10,305 nt of DNA from an uncultured Subdoligranulum sp. Lineage in GTDB: Bacteria; Bacillota_A; Clostridia; Oscillospirales; Ruminococcaceae. The notes below the pieces were generated by a model. The model ran no database searches, was not told the DNA's origin, and saw only the letters and a list, made by a program, of their open reading frames with translations. This document shows positions 1-7,114 of this stretch, one piece after another. The stretch covers positions 1 to 10,305 of the forward strand of contig NZ_CALADU010000052.1 of assembly GCF_937890665.1 (NCBI RefSeq). The letters run 5' to 3'. Every line of letters starts with the position of its first letter. Within the stretch, counting starts at the first letter, position 1. The position numbers and the translations under genes are program-made.

Positions 1-42
1 TCATTTAGGCGCTGGCTTTTATCTCGGCCTTATAGGCCGCTC

Positions 43-79
43 GTCATGCCACCCCCCCCCTCTTAGGGGTGGTCATGAC
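43..79. repeat. C-rich inverted repeat (hairpin)
   Basis: The arms GTCATGCCACCCC (43-55) and GGGGTGGTCATGAC (66-79) pair over 13 bases with a single bulged T at 73. The loop contains the rest of a nine-C run (52-60). No T-tract follows on either side, so it does not look like an ordinary terminator. It could be an mRNA 3' end structure of a gene lying left of the window, or the edge of a repeated element. The long C run is also a place where sequencing or replication slippage could change the base count. Confidence 0.5.
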
Positions 80-115
80 TCATCTCAAATGCAGTACAAT
101 GATAAAAGCTAAAAG

Positions 116-152
116 AGCCTTGCAGAAGGGGAACACCTTCCGCAGGCTTTTT
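116..152 (+). terminator. Probable rho-independent terminator
   Basis: An imperfect stem pairs 116-129 with 136-148, with one bulged T and one A:C mismatch around a six-base loop, and is followed by five T's (148-152) on the plus strand. The minus-strand reading also ends in a broken T-rich tract (CTTTTAGCTTTT), so it might work in both directions. The simplest reading is the end of a plus-strand transcript entering from left of the window. It could instead be the 3' end of a minus-strand RNA crossing 150-590. Confidence 0.5.
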
Positions 153-189
153 GCTGTTTATTTTGCGTTTCCCGTATAACGCTTTTCCA

Positions 190-545
190 TATGCCGGAAT
201 ATGAGAATATCGCGGAAGTGAGAAGCGCATATTCGATAGGGAATGATGCCACCTTAAAGCCGTCTGTATATCGTTTGGAACGCGGCATACAGAGGGAAAA
301 TCGAACGTCTGAATGTATTGACATATGCCCCATATAAAATCCAGGGAGAACCTGTGTAAGGTAGCAAAAGTGAGTGGCGACAGGCTGCTGCCCGAAGTTC
401 GTAATCTATAGGCGCTTGTTGGAGGAATCTTTGCAGAGTATTCTGTCTACTTAACCCCGGAAATGGTAGGTCGTGTAATAAGGTAATAGGGGATAGTTCC
501 GTGAAAGCTGACATTACCGAAGCGAGAGTGCCGCAAAAAAGCAAA
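190..545. ncRNA. Candidate structured RNA, family unknown, strand uncertain
   Basis: This stretch has no convincing protein gene: the small open frames lack good ribosome binding sites and resemble nothing I know. It is visibly more AT-rich than the genes to the right and rich in short perfect stems. GAATATG (197-203) pairs with CATATTC (228-234), with an inner CGC/GCG. TCTGTAT (263-269) pairs with ATACAGA (287-293) and encloses CGTT-TGG-AACG (272-282). CAGG/CCTG lie at 342-354. GGTAAT (482-487) pairs with ATTACC (513-518). A CCGGAAATGG hairpin with a GAAA loop lies near 457-466. It does not match the signatures I remember for tmRNA, RNase P, SRP, T-box or 6S RNA, and I see no group II intron domain V. 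It may be a structured RNA, an intron or mobile-element remnant, or merely an AT-rich intergenic region. Confidence 0.3.
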
Positions 546-593
546 AAGGTTTAAGCGTTTACCCATAGGAAAAAACAATGCCTCTTGAGGAGA

Positions 594-628
594 AAACAAA
601 AACGGCAGAAGGTGTGAACCTTCTGCCG
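594..628 (-). terminator. Rho-independent terminator of the transporter/surface-protein operon
   Basis: A perfect 11-bp stem (CGGCAGAAGGT at 603-613 with ACCTTCTGCCG at 618-628) closes a four-base loop. On the minus strand it is followed by TTTTTGTTTT (602 down to 593). It lies about 60 bases beyond the stop codon of the minus-strand gene ending at 690, the expected place for the operon terminator. The plus strand has no T-tract here, so it is one-directional. Confidence 0.92.
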
Positions 629-689
629 AAGAGTATAGGAACGTGAAAACTACCAAGCACGCTGCTGGTGCAGGAAGCAAGTGCGAGCG

Positions 690-3600
690 TTAGACTGTCG
701 GCCCCTGCGCAGAATCGTCTTTCGCTTCGGGTGGGGCGGGCTGAGGTTTTCGGGTGCGTTTGCACCAGACCAGTGCGAACACGACTGCAACGAATATCAC
801 GACAAGTGCAGCCAGCAACACGAACCAGATATTGGCGGTGGTTACTTCCGCCATAAAAGTGATCTGCCCACCGGGGCAGTCAATCAGCAGGTAACTGCCG
901 TCCACCTGGGGCTTTTGTTTGACCCAGGTGTCACCCTGCTGTACCCATACGGTGTAGTGGGCTGCGGTGTCCGGCTTGCGAAAGTGTACCGTGCAGTCTG
1001 ATGCACCGAACACCGGGTCGGTCACTGTGACGGTATAGGCCGTACCACTGTGTGTGCGGCCGTCTGCATCGCTGAAGCTGGTCTCGGCAGTGGCGACGTT
1101 GACCTGGGCCTGCGGGCTGAAGCTGCCATCTACCAGCACCTGCGGCGTTTCACCGCTGTCATCGGCCAGGGCAGAGGCGTAGGGAATGTATTCGGCTTCC
1201 ACCGTCTGACTGTACGTCAGATTGCTGTAATCCATATCCGGCCATTGGCCTACATAGCCGTCTTTCTGCGGCACAGCGGGCAGGCTGGTCACGCCCTCGC
1301 CGTAGCGGAAAGTCACGGTGGCTACTGTCTTTCCGTCTGCAACAAAGGTCAGTTCCAGCCGGGCGAAGCCATCCGGCGCGGCAGGGTCGGATGCCAATTC
1401 TTCAAAGCTGGCGGGCAGGGCTTGGGCGGCACGGGTCACGCCATCCACTGCGCCAAGGCTCTCGTGAATGTACTGATTATCGGCCAGCGCTGCGTCTGTG
1501 GGTACACGGCCAGCGATGGTCCCGGCATAGCGGATAGGCTGCCCATCTTCGCCGGGCAATAGTTCCACCATCGTGCGGCAGCCAGTGATTTCAGCGCCAT
1601 ACCCGGCGATACCGCCGACTTCTTCGTCGCCGGTCAGCGCACAACGTGCCCAGCAGCTTTCCAGAATGCCTGCGCTTTGCCCGGCAATGCCGCCTACCTG
1701 GGTGGTACCGGTCACGTTGCCGGTGTTTTCACAATCAGCTGCGTAACCAAAGTCCATTCGCCCGGCAACACCCCCGGCCGCTTCTTTTTTGGCGGTGACG
1801 GTGCCGCTGTTGCGGCTGTCCAGCACGATCAGGCGAAGCTGCACTTCCGCAGAAAGGGCGCTGCCTGTGCCATCCTGCTGCCAGTGCCCGGCGGGGTCGG
1901 TGTCCAGTTCATTGGCCAGGCTGCCGACGATACCGCCCACGCAGCTATCGCCCAGTATTTCACCTGTGTTGCCGGCGTTGACCAGGCAGCCGTTGCCCTG
2001 TTCCTGGAGCAGTTGTTCGGCCTGTTCGCGGGAGACGTCGGTGAAGACGGCTTCCGACTCATTTGCGTCAGGAGAAGATGTCAATGCGCGCACGGCGTCC
2101 ACGACACGGCCCAGTTGGTCGTTGACAGCGCGCAGGTCGCCGGTCAGGGTATCGCCAGCCGCATTGACCGCAGTATTCAGCGCGTCAAATCCATCCAGTA
2201 GCGTCCCCAGTGCAGTGTTCAGGGCATCGCTCTGTTCAGCTACCGTACTGTCCAGGCTGGGAACTGTTACGGTCGGCTGCCCGGCCAGGCCGGTCGTGAT
2301 CTTCTCGATGCCTGCCACGGCACTTTGCAGGGCTTGAGATACTGCCTGCAGCGATGTTTTCAGCGCAGCCAGGTCAGCGGGCAGCGTTTCGCCGGCAGTG
2401 TCCCAGGCGGATTGCAAGGCGTTTACTGCGGCGGCCAAAGCTTCCAACCCTGTGTTCAGGCTGTCCCCGGCGGCAAAAAGCTGATCTACTGCGGCGCACA
2501 ATTCTTCCCATGCGGTAGACAACGCACTTTCGGAGGTCTGCCCCTGCCATTGCAGGGCTTCAGCGGCGGTGTGTACCTGTTCGAGCGCAGCGCGGAAAGA
2601 TTCAGTTGTTGCCTGCAGGGTTTCGATCTGAGTGCGCAGGGCATCCACTTCGGCGGGCGTAAGGCTGGCGGTCAGTGCGTCCAGTGCCGTCAGCATGTCG
2701 TTGGTGGCAGAAACCGCCTGCCCTGCGGCTTCAAGACCGCTGTCTGCTGCCGCTAAAATGGCACTCAGGTCGGGTGCATCGCTGGTCAGCTGAGCGTGGA
2801 TATCTTCGCGGCTTTGCAGCATGGTATCTCGCGCCTGCTGGTACACCCGCAGGGCTTCGAGCAGATTCTCCAGTTCCTGGGGGCGGCCGTCGGCTGTGCC
2901 GAAACTGCTCAGCAGCCGGTCGAGTTCCTGGACGGCATCCTGCACCTGCGCGGCGGCGCTGCGCAGTGATGCCAGTGCGTCGGCCAATGTTTGCCAGGCG
3001 GCCTGGCTTTCGCTGTCATTGCCAAGGGCGTCTCGCAAAGCCTGCAGCGCGTTGTAAGCGTGTTCCAGCGCAGAATGGGCGTGGCTGCGCGCGGCAGCAA
3101 AGGCTTCAGCGGCGGTCTGTAGCTGTGCTTGGGCCTCCTCGCCCAATTCCGCCACAGCAGCGGCATCCTGCAAAATCTGTTCCAGGGCATCCCCGGCGGC
3201 GTCGGCCTGTTCGAGTGCGGTGCCGATCGAATCGAGCACGGGGCCCAGATGGTCAATGACCCAGGAAAAACGGCTCGCCGCGCTGTTGACTGCTTCGATG
3301 CCGCCGTCCGCCCAGTCGATCATGCCGTCGGCCAGTGCGCTGGTACTGTCCTTGGCTGTGCGCGTGGCTTCGGTCAGGTTGGAGAGCGCGGCAGAAACGC
3401 CGTCCCCGCTCGTGTCCATATCGGTGAGCAGGGTGTCCATTTCGGTTTGCAGAGCGTCCAACTCGTTATACAGGGCATCCAATTTGCCGCCATCATATTG
3501 CACGGTCAGCACGGGTTCCAATTGACCGGCCACCCCGCCCACGTCCTGGCTGCCCTGCACGGTACCGCTGTTGACGCAACCGTCCAGATAGCCGGAGGTG

Positions 3601-4421
3601 CGGCCGACGATGCCGCCTACGTTATTGCCGACGCTGGCATAGCCAATAGAGGCGGAGTTCTGGCAGCTCTGCAAAATACCGCCTGAACGCCCGGTGATGC
3701 CGCCGATGTCGCTGACGGCGGCCAAAGCCGCGCCGTCCTCGCCGGAAAGGTCGATCCCGACCAGCTTGCCGGCAGCGTCGGGCAGAATAGTGTTGACTGC
3801 GCCGTCGTTTTGACAGCGCACGATGCTGCCCAGGTTTTGCCCGGCGATACCGCCGGCCATGCGGTCGGCCTGTACGGCGGCGTGGTTTTGACAGTTGATG
3901 ATCTGGCCGCTGGTTTCGTTGCGGCCGACAAGACCCCCGGCTTCCTGGTTTGCCGTCACTTGGCCGGATGCACTGCACCCGCGCACAAGGCCGCGGTTTT
4001 CGCCTGCCAACAGGCCCTGTATGGTGGCGTCGGCCCCGCCGGTTGTACCTTGCAGGTGGAGGTCCTCCACCACGGCGGACGCTTCAAGATAGCGAAAGAA
4101 CCCCTGCACGTCGCCGCCGCCACCCAACACCAGGCCGGAGATGGTGTGCCCCTGTCCGTCGAAATGGCCGCTGAACACCGGCAGACCGGTAAAGTCATGG
4201 CCGGTCAGGTCCAGGTCGGCTTGCAGCTTCACAGTAAGATTTTGGGTGGCGGTATCCACGATGCAGCGCGTTTGCAGCGCCAGCAGATCATCAACGGTGT
4301 TGATGGTGACGGTCTCGCCGCCCGTTGTGCCGGCTTCCTCCGCCAGGGCCGGCAGGGAAACGCCGAGCGCCAGTACAACCGCCAGCAGCAGGGCGGTCAG
4401 CCGCTTAGTCAGTTGTTTCAT
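690..4421 (-). CDS. Secreted, membrane-anchored GLUG-repeat protein with long helical insertion
   Basis: A 1243-residue surface protein of unknown function. The start at 4421 is chosen because AGGAGGG (4430-4436) lies 8 bases upstream and the product opens with a signal peptide (basic MKQLTKR, hydrophobic core, probable cleavage after LPALA, residue 27). Residues about 81-300 carry GLUG-type repeats: alternating GG[IV][AV]G and C-x-N-x-G/A-x-[VI] motifs, a form expected to fold as a beta-solenoid. Residues about 310-780 are Ala/Leu/Gln/Asp-rich and strongly helical with heptad-like spacing. GLUG repeats resume at about 810-945. A segment near 1022-1080 resembles the small beta repeats of Gram-positive surface proteins. 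A transmembrane helix (about 1197-1219), basic KRTRK and a short cytosolic tail end the chain; there is no LPXTG motif. It overlaps the upstream transporter gene by 17 bases, so the two are probably translationally coupled. Acting as an extracytoplasmic partner of that transporter is inference. Confidence 0.9.
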   Translation of the reverse strand: MKQLTKRLTALLLAVVLALGVSLPALAEEAGTTGGETVTINTVDDLLALQTRCIVDTATQNLTVKLQADLDLTGHDFTGLPVFSGHFDGQGHTISGLVLGGGGDVQGFFRYLEASAVVEDLHLQGTTGGADATIQGLLAGENRGLVRGCSASGQVTANQEAGGLVGRNETSGQIINCQNHAAVQADRMAGGIAGQNLGSIVRCQNDGAVNTILPDAAGKLVGIDLSGEDGAALAAVSDIGGITGRSGGILQSCQNSASIGYASVGNNVGGIVGRTSGYLDGCVNSGTVQGSQDVGGVAGQLEPVLTVQYDGGKLDALYNELDALQTEMDTLLTDMDTSGDGVSAALSNLTEATRTAKDSTSALADGMIDWADGGIEAVNSAASRFSWVIDHLGPVLDSIGTALEQADAAGDALEQILQDAAAVAELGEEAQAQLQTAAEAFAAARSHAHSALEHAYNALQALRDALGNDSESQAAWQTLADALASLRSAAAQVQDAVQELDRLLSSFGTADGRPQELENLLEALRVYQQARDTMLQSREDIHAQLTSDAPDLSAILAAADSGLEAAGQAVSATNDMLTALDALTASLTPAEVDALRTQIETLQATTESFRAALEQVHTAAEALQWQGQTSESALSTAWEELCAAVDQLFAAGDSLNTGLEALAAAVNALQSAWDTAGETLPADLAALKTSLQAVSQALQSAVAGIEKITTGLAGQPTVTVPSLDSTVAEQSDALNTALGTLLDGFDALNTAVNAAGDTLTGDLRAVNDQLGRVVDAVRALTSSPDANESEAVFTDVSREQAEQLLQEQGNGCLVNAGNTGEILGDSCVGGIVGSLANELDTDPAGHWQQDGTGSALSAEVQLRLIVLDSRNSGTVTAKKEAAGGVAGRMDFGYAADCENTGNVTGTTQVGGIAGQSAGILESCWARCALTGDEEVGGIAGYGAEITGCRTMVELLPGEDGQPIRYAGTIAGRVPTDAALADNQYIHESLGAVDGVTRAAQALPASFEELASDPAAPDGFARLELTFVADGKTVATVTFRYGEGVTSLPAVPQKDGYVGQWPDMDYSNLTYSQTVEAEYIPYASALADDSGETPQVLVDGSFSPQAQVNVATAETSFSDADGRTHSGTAYTVTVTDPVFGASDCTVHFRKPDTAAHYTVWVQQGDTWVKQKPQVDGSYLLIDCPGGQITFMAEVTTANIWFVLLAALVVIFVAVVFALVWCKRTRKPQPAPPEAKDDSAQGPTV

Positions 4422-6909
4422 CGGATGTTCCCTCCTGTGTATCGGGATGTGCGGCTGCGGCAGATTCGGGCGGCGGGTCGATTGTAGGCGGCAGCGTCTG
4501 CATCTGACCGGTAGCCATCTGCAAAGTAGCATCACCGCGGATCGTTCCGTGCAGGGTGCCGTCCACATAACCGTGGATGTAACCGCGCACATGACCGTCT
4601 ACGTGCAATACCGCGCCGTGGACTTCCTGCTTGGAGGGGGAGGGCAGGCGCAGGATAAAGCGGGTGCGCTCGACGATAGCATCGCTCAGCACCAGGATCT
4701 GCGGCAGGATGAACAGTACCAGGAAAATGGAGATCAGCGTGCCGCGGCACAGGCATTCGCCAATACCGGCAATGTAAGGCTGTGTGGTGATGCAGCCGAT
4801 GAGGAAAGCCGCTGACGTCAAAATGCTGCCCGAAGTCAGAATGGTGGGGAAAGCAAGGTTCAGTGCCGCCACAATGGCTTGTTTGGGCGGCATTTGTTTT
4901 TTACAGTCACTGTAACGGGTAGAAACAACGATGGCATAGTCGATGTTTGCGCCCATCTGGATGGCGGTGACGATGAGATAACTCATGAAAAAGACATAGT
5001 TCCCGGTGAGCGCCGGAACCGAAAAGTTGAGCCAGATGCTGCCTTGAATGACCAGGATCAGCAGCAGCGGCAGACCCGCCGACTGGAAGGTGAACAGCAG
5101 CACGATGATGACGAACACCGCGCTCAGCACACTGATGAGGACGTTATCCTGGGCAAATGTGGTGGCCAGATCGTAATCGCTGGTAGAGTTGCCTACCAGC
5201 AGTACAGCGTCCGGACCGTAGTATTTTGCGGCTTCCTTGTGGATGGTCTGTAAAAAGTCGAAGGTATCCTCGCCTTCTTCCGGCAGAGTCAGTGCCAGCA
5301 CGATCCGGTCATAGTTGGTGCCCTGCATCTGGTCCTGGGCCATCTTCAACTGCCTCTGAATATCGTCGAGGTTCGCCTGCATGTCGGCATCCAGGGTGAC
5401 GGCGCCCGAATCGGCCTTGTCACATAAAAACAGCAGCAGGTCCATCAGCGGCAATTTATAGTCGTCCAGGCTGGCAAGATTCCCCAAATCGTCATTTTCA
5501 GCGGCGTACAGCGCGTAAATTGCCGAAGTGGAACTGTAATCAAGATCGGCGGCTTCCGCCAACTCGCGCGGGGGCAGCTCATCGGTCAACACGTAACCGC
5601 CGATGGCCTCTATATTCGCCAAGCCCATGGCGTAGTCCACTTCGGGATAGCTTTCCAGCGTATCTAACAGCTGCGCTTCTGCATCGTGGTTACCCTTGGG
5701 CACCAGCAGCGCCATGATGTTTTGCGTGCCAAAGGTGTCGTCAATGCGTTGCTGAGCGATTTGGGTATCGTTTTGACGAAAGGTTTTGAGCAAAGTTTCG
5801 CCGTAAGCAAACGGACAGTCGCTGGAAAGGAAAAAGCCGACGACGGCCAACGCCACAAAGAGCGGCGCCCCCACAAACCGCAGGCGAACGGCAAAACGCC
5901 CCCAGGCGTCGATGCGGGGGATAAGCTCCCGGTGTACCGTTTTTTCCAGCAGCGGGGCAAACAACATCAGCAGCGCAGGCATCAGGGTAAATACCGACAG
6001 CATGCTGAAACAGATTGCCTTGATGAGGACCAGCCCGAGGTCGAAGCCGATGCGGAACTGCATGAACATCATTGCAGCCAGGCCGGAGATGGTCGTCAAA
6101 CTGGAGGAGGCGATAGCCGGGATGGAAGCCGCCAGCGCAAGGATGCAGGCCTCGCGGTCGGCATGGGTGCGGCGTTCCTCAGTGAAGCGGTGCAACAGGA
6201 TGATGGCGTAGTCGATAGCCAGCGCCAGTTGCAGCACGACGGATACAGAGTTGGAAACGAAGGAAATTTCGCCGCAGAGGAAGTTGGTGCCCATGTTGAG
6301 CAGCGCCGCCGCGGCAAATGTCAAAATCAGCACCGGCACCTCGGCATAACTGCGAGAAGTAAGCAACAGCACCACCACGATGATGACCGCGGCGATGAGC
6401 AGAATGATCTGCATCTCGCTGTCCAGCGTGTCCGCCATCGAAACGCCGATCGTGGTGGAAATGTAAGCATCATAGGGGGCTACGGCCGCCCGCACGGCGT
6501 CCATGGCGGCCAAAACAGATTCATCCGTTTCCGGGCCGTTGAAAGTCACATCAAAGAGCGCGTCGGTCCCTTTCCAGTGGTCGGCGGTATCGTCAAACTC
6601 TACCGAGAAAACGCCCTCGATGCCCCGCAGTTCTTCGGCCAGGCGGTCGGCCCGGTCATAGGTCGTCTGGCTGATCATCACCCGTGCGGTGCCATAGGTG
6701 ACGAACTCGTCCTCCATTACGGTCAGGCCGCGGCGGGTCTCGGTATCAGCAGGCAAGTAGGCGGTCAGGTCGTCGCAGACCTGCACCCACCCGCGGGACA
6801 CCACGCAGAACGCCAGCGCGATGATATAAAGGAACAAAATGATTTTGCGTTTGTCTACAATTGCCGTAGCCAGCTTGCCAAAAAAGCCCTGGCTGCCCGA
6901 TTGTTGCAT
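4405..6909 (-). CDS. MMPL-family (RND superfamily) transporter
   Basis: An 834-residue membrane transporter of the MMPL group, which uses the proton gradient to move lipids or other hydrophobic compounds. The start at 6909 has AAAGGGAG (6918-6925) 8 bases upstream; the frame runs on to 7254 but lacks such a site. The layout is the usual duplicated 1+5+1+5 helices: TM1 about 21-37, extracytoplasmic domain 38-166, TM2-6 about 167-320, TM7 347-362, second domain 363-588, TM8-12 about 590-745. AIDYAI (Asp233-Tyr234) and NIDYAI (Asp657-Tyr658) match the paired Asp-Tyr residues that relay protons in MmpL3, so the pump looks intact. The cytosolic tail (about 750-834) carries tandem xGx[V/I/L] tetrapeptides, then an acidic end. 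It is the first gene of a two-gene operon with the surface protein and is divergent from a TetR regulator. The substrate cannot be inferred. Confidence 0.93.
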   Translation of the reverse strand: MQQSGSQGFFGKLATAIVDKRKIILFLYIIALAFCVVSRGWVQVCDDLTAYLPADTETRRGLTVMEDEFVTYGTARVMISQTTYDRADRLAEELRGIEGVFSVEFDDTADHWKGTDALFDVTFNGPETDESVLAAMDAVRAAVAPYDAYISTTIGVSMADTLDSEMQIILLIAAVIIVVVLLLTSRSYAEVPVLILTFAAAALLNMGTNFLCGEISFVSNSVSVVLQLALAIDYAIILLHRFTEERRTHADREACILALAASIPAIASSSLTTISGLAAMMFMQFRIGFDLGLVLIKAICFSMLSVFTLMPALLMLFAPLLEKTVHRELIPRIDAWGRFAVRLRFVGAPLFVALAVVGFFLSSDCPFAYGETLLKTFRQNDTQIAQQRIDDTFGTQNIMALLVPKGNHDAEAQLLDTLESYPEVDYAMGLANIEAIGGYVLTDELPPRELAEAADLDYSSTSAIYALYAAENDDLGNLASLDDYKLPLMDLLLFLCDKADSGAVTLDADMQANLDDIQRQLKMAQDQMQGTNYDRIVLALTLPEEGEDTFDFLQTIHKEAAKYYGPDAVLLVGNSTSDYDLATTFAQDNVLISVLSAVFVIIVLLFTFQSAGLPLLLILVIQGSIWLNFSVPALTGNYVFFMSYLIVTAIQMGANIDYAIVVSTRYSDCKKQMPPKQAIVAALNLAFPTILTSGSILTSAAFLIGCITTQPYIAGIGECLCRGTLISIFLVLFILPQILVLSDAIVERTRFILRLPSPSKQEVHGAVLHVDGHVRGYIHGYVDGTLHGTIRGDATLQMATGQMQTLPPTIDPPPESAAAAHPDTQEGTSDETTD
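4430..4436 (-). promoter_or_regulatory. Ribosome binding site inside the upstream gene
   Basis: AGGAGGG on the minus strand lies 8 bases before the ATG at 4421 and within the last codons of the transporter gene, whose stop is at 4405-4407. It decides the start of the surface protein over the in-frame upstream ATG at 4592, which would place 57 Arg/Pro/Cys-rich residues before the signal peptide. The arrangement suggests that ribosomes finishing the transporter reinitiate on the partner gene. Confidence 0.85.
4528..4620 (-). repeat. Tandem xGx[V/I/L] tetrapeptide repeats in transporter C-terminal tail
   Basis: Residues 764-767 (HGAV) and then 771-794 of the transporter read DGHV, RGYI, HGYV, DGTL, HGTI and RGDA: a period-four pattern with Gly second and an aliphatic residue fourth. 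Such spacing resembles the short Gly/Val/Ile repeats of bactofilin-like beta-helices. It lies after the last membrane helix, so by topology it should be in the cytoplasm. The underlying codons vary, so selection on the protein is more likely than recent DNA duplication. Confidence 0.75.
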
Positions 6910-6975
6910 GTGGCTCGCTCCCTTTGCTTTTGCAACATTGATAAAGTTGAGCAGAAAGTCAAATATGAACACCTG

Positions 6976-7004
6976 TTGACTTTTGCCTGTGAGCTGATTA
7001 TACT
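6976..7004 (+). promoter_or_regulatory. Promoter of the TetR-family regulator gene
   Basis: TTGACT (6976-6981), a 17-base spacer and TATACT (6999-7004) form a near-consensus sigma-A promoter. Transcription should start near 7011, leaving a leader of about 100 bases before the ATG at 7115. The leader contains the 38-base palindrome at 7050-7087. Confidence 0.78.
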
Positions 7005-7025
7005 GAGAGAAATCGCGGGGTTCAA
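6997..7025 (-). promoter_or_regulatory. Promoter of the transporter/surface-protein operon
   Basis: On the minus strand TTGAAC (7025-7020), a 17-base spacer and a perfect TATAAT (7002-6997) form a strong sigma-A promoter. Transcription should begin near 6990, about 80 bases before the transporter ATG. Its -10 box shares four bases with the -10 box of the oppositely directed regulator promoter. Confidence 0.82.
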
Positions 7026-7049
7026 CAGGCAATCTGGCATCCAAACGTA

Positions 7050-7087
7050 CAAAAACAGACACATTGCCTGCAAAGTGTCTGTTTTTG
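7050..7087. promoter_or_regulatory. 38-base palindrome, candidate TetR operator
   Basis: CAAAAACAGACAC (7050-7062) and GTGTCTGTTTTTG (7075-7087) are perfect 13-base inverted repeats. After one A:A mismatch the symmetry continues inward as TTGC (7064-7067) and GCAA (7070-7073). TetR-family proteins bind such sites as dimers and commonly sit next to their own gene. The site lies about 40-77 bases after the predicted regulator start point and upstream of the operon's -35 box, so it would act as a roadblock or a distal site. It could also fold as a hairpin in the regulator's mRNA leader. It is not followed by a T-tract, and the ribosome binding site at 7102-7106 is outside it. Confidence 0.72.
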
Positions 7088-7114
7088 GTAAAAAAGTTTA
7101 CAGGAGTGATTCTG

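Larger units (their letters stand above)
6972..7029. promoter_or_regulatory. Dyad covering both divergent promoters
   Basis: CCTGTTGA (6972-6979) is repeated in inverted orientation as TCAACAGG (7022-7029). Each arm contains most of the -35 box of one of the two divergent promoters, and the centre (7000/7001) falls in the shared TATA of the two -10 boxes. The whole promoter pair is thus close to rotationally symmetric. One bound RNA polymerase, or one bound repressor, would block both directions. Confidence 0.6.

Noticed and set aside
153..593. Group II intron with reverse transcriptase
   Set aside because: No reverse-transcriptase coding sequence and no domain V-like hairpin is visible; only a general abundance of small stems with GAAA-type loops. 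It is kept as one unproven explanation of the stem-rich stretch.
36..680. Small open frames in the left end as protein genes
   Set aside because: None has a convincing ribosome binding site, recognisable domain or normal composition, and the frames overlap terminator hairpins and each other.
1677..4487. Several plus-strand open frames opposite the surface-protein gene
   Set aside because: They are explained by the reverse complement of the repetitive GC-rich coding sequence. None has a good ribosome binding site or a recognisable domain.
4422..4592. N-terminal extension of the surface protein to the ATG at 4592
   Set aside because: It would put 57 Arg/Pro/Cys-rich residues before a clear signal peptide and lies wholly in the transporter's coding region. 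The ATG at 4421 has an ideal ribosome binding site.
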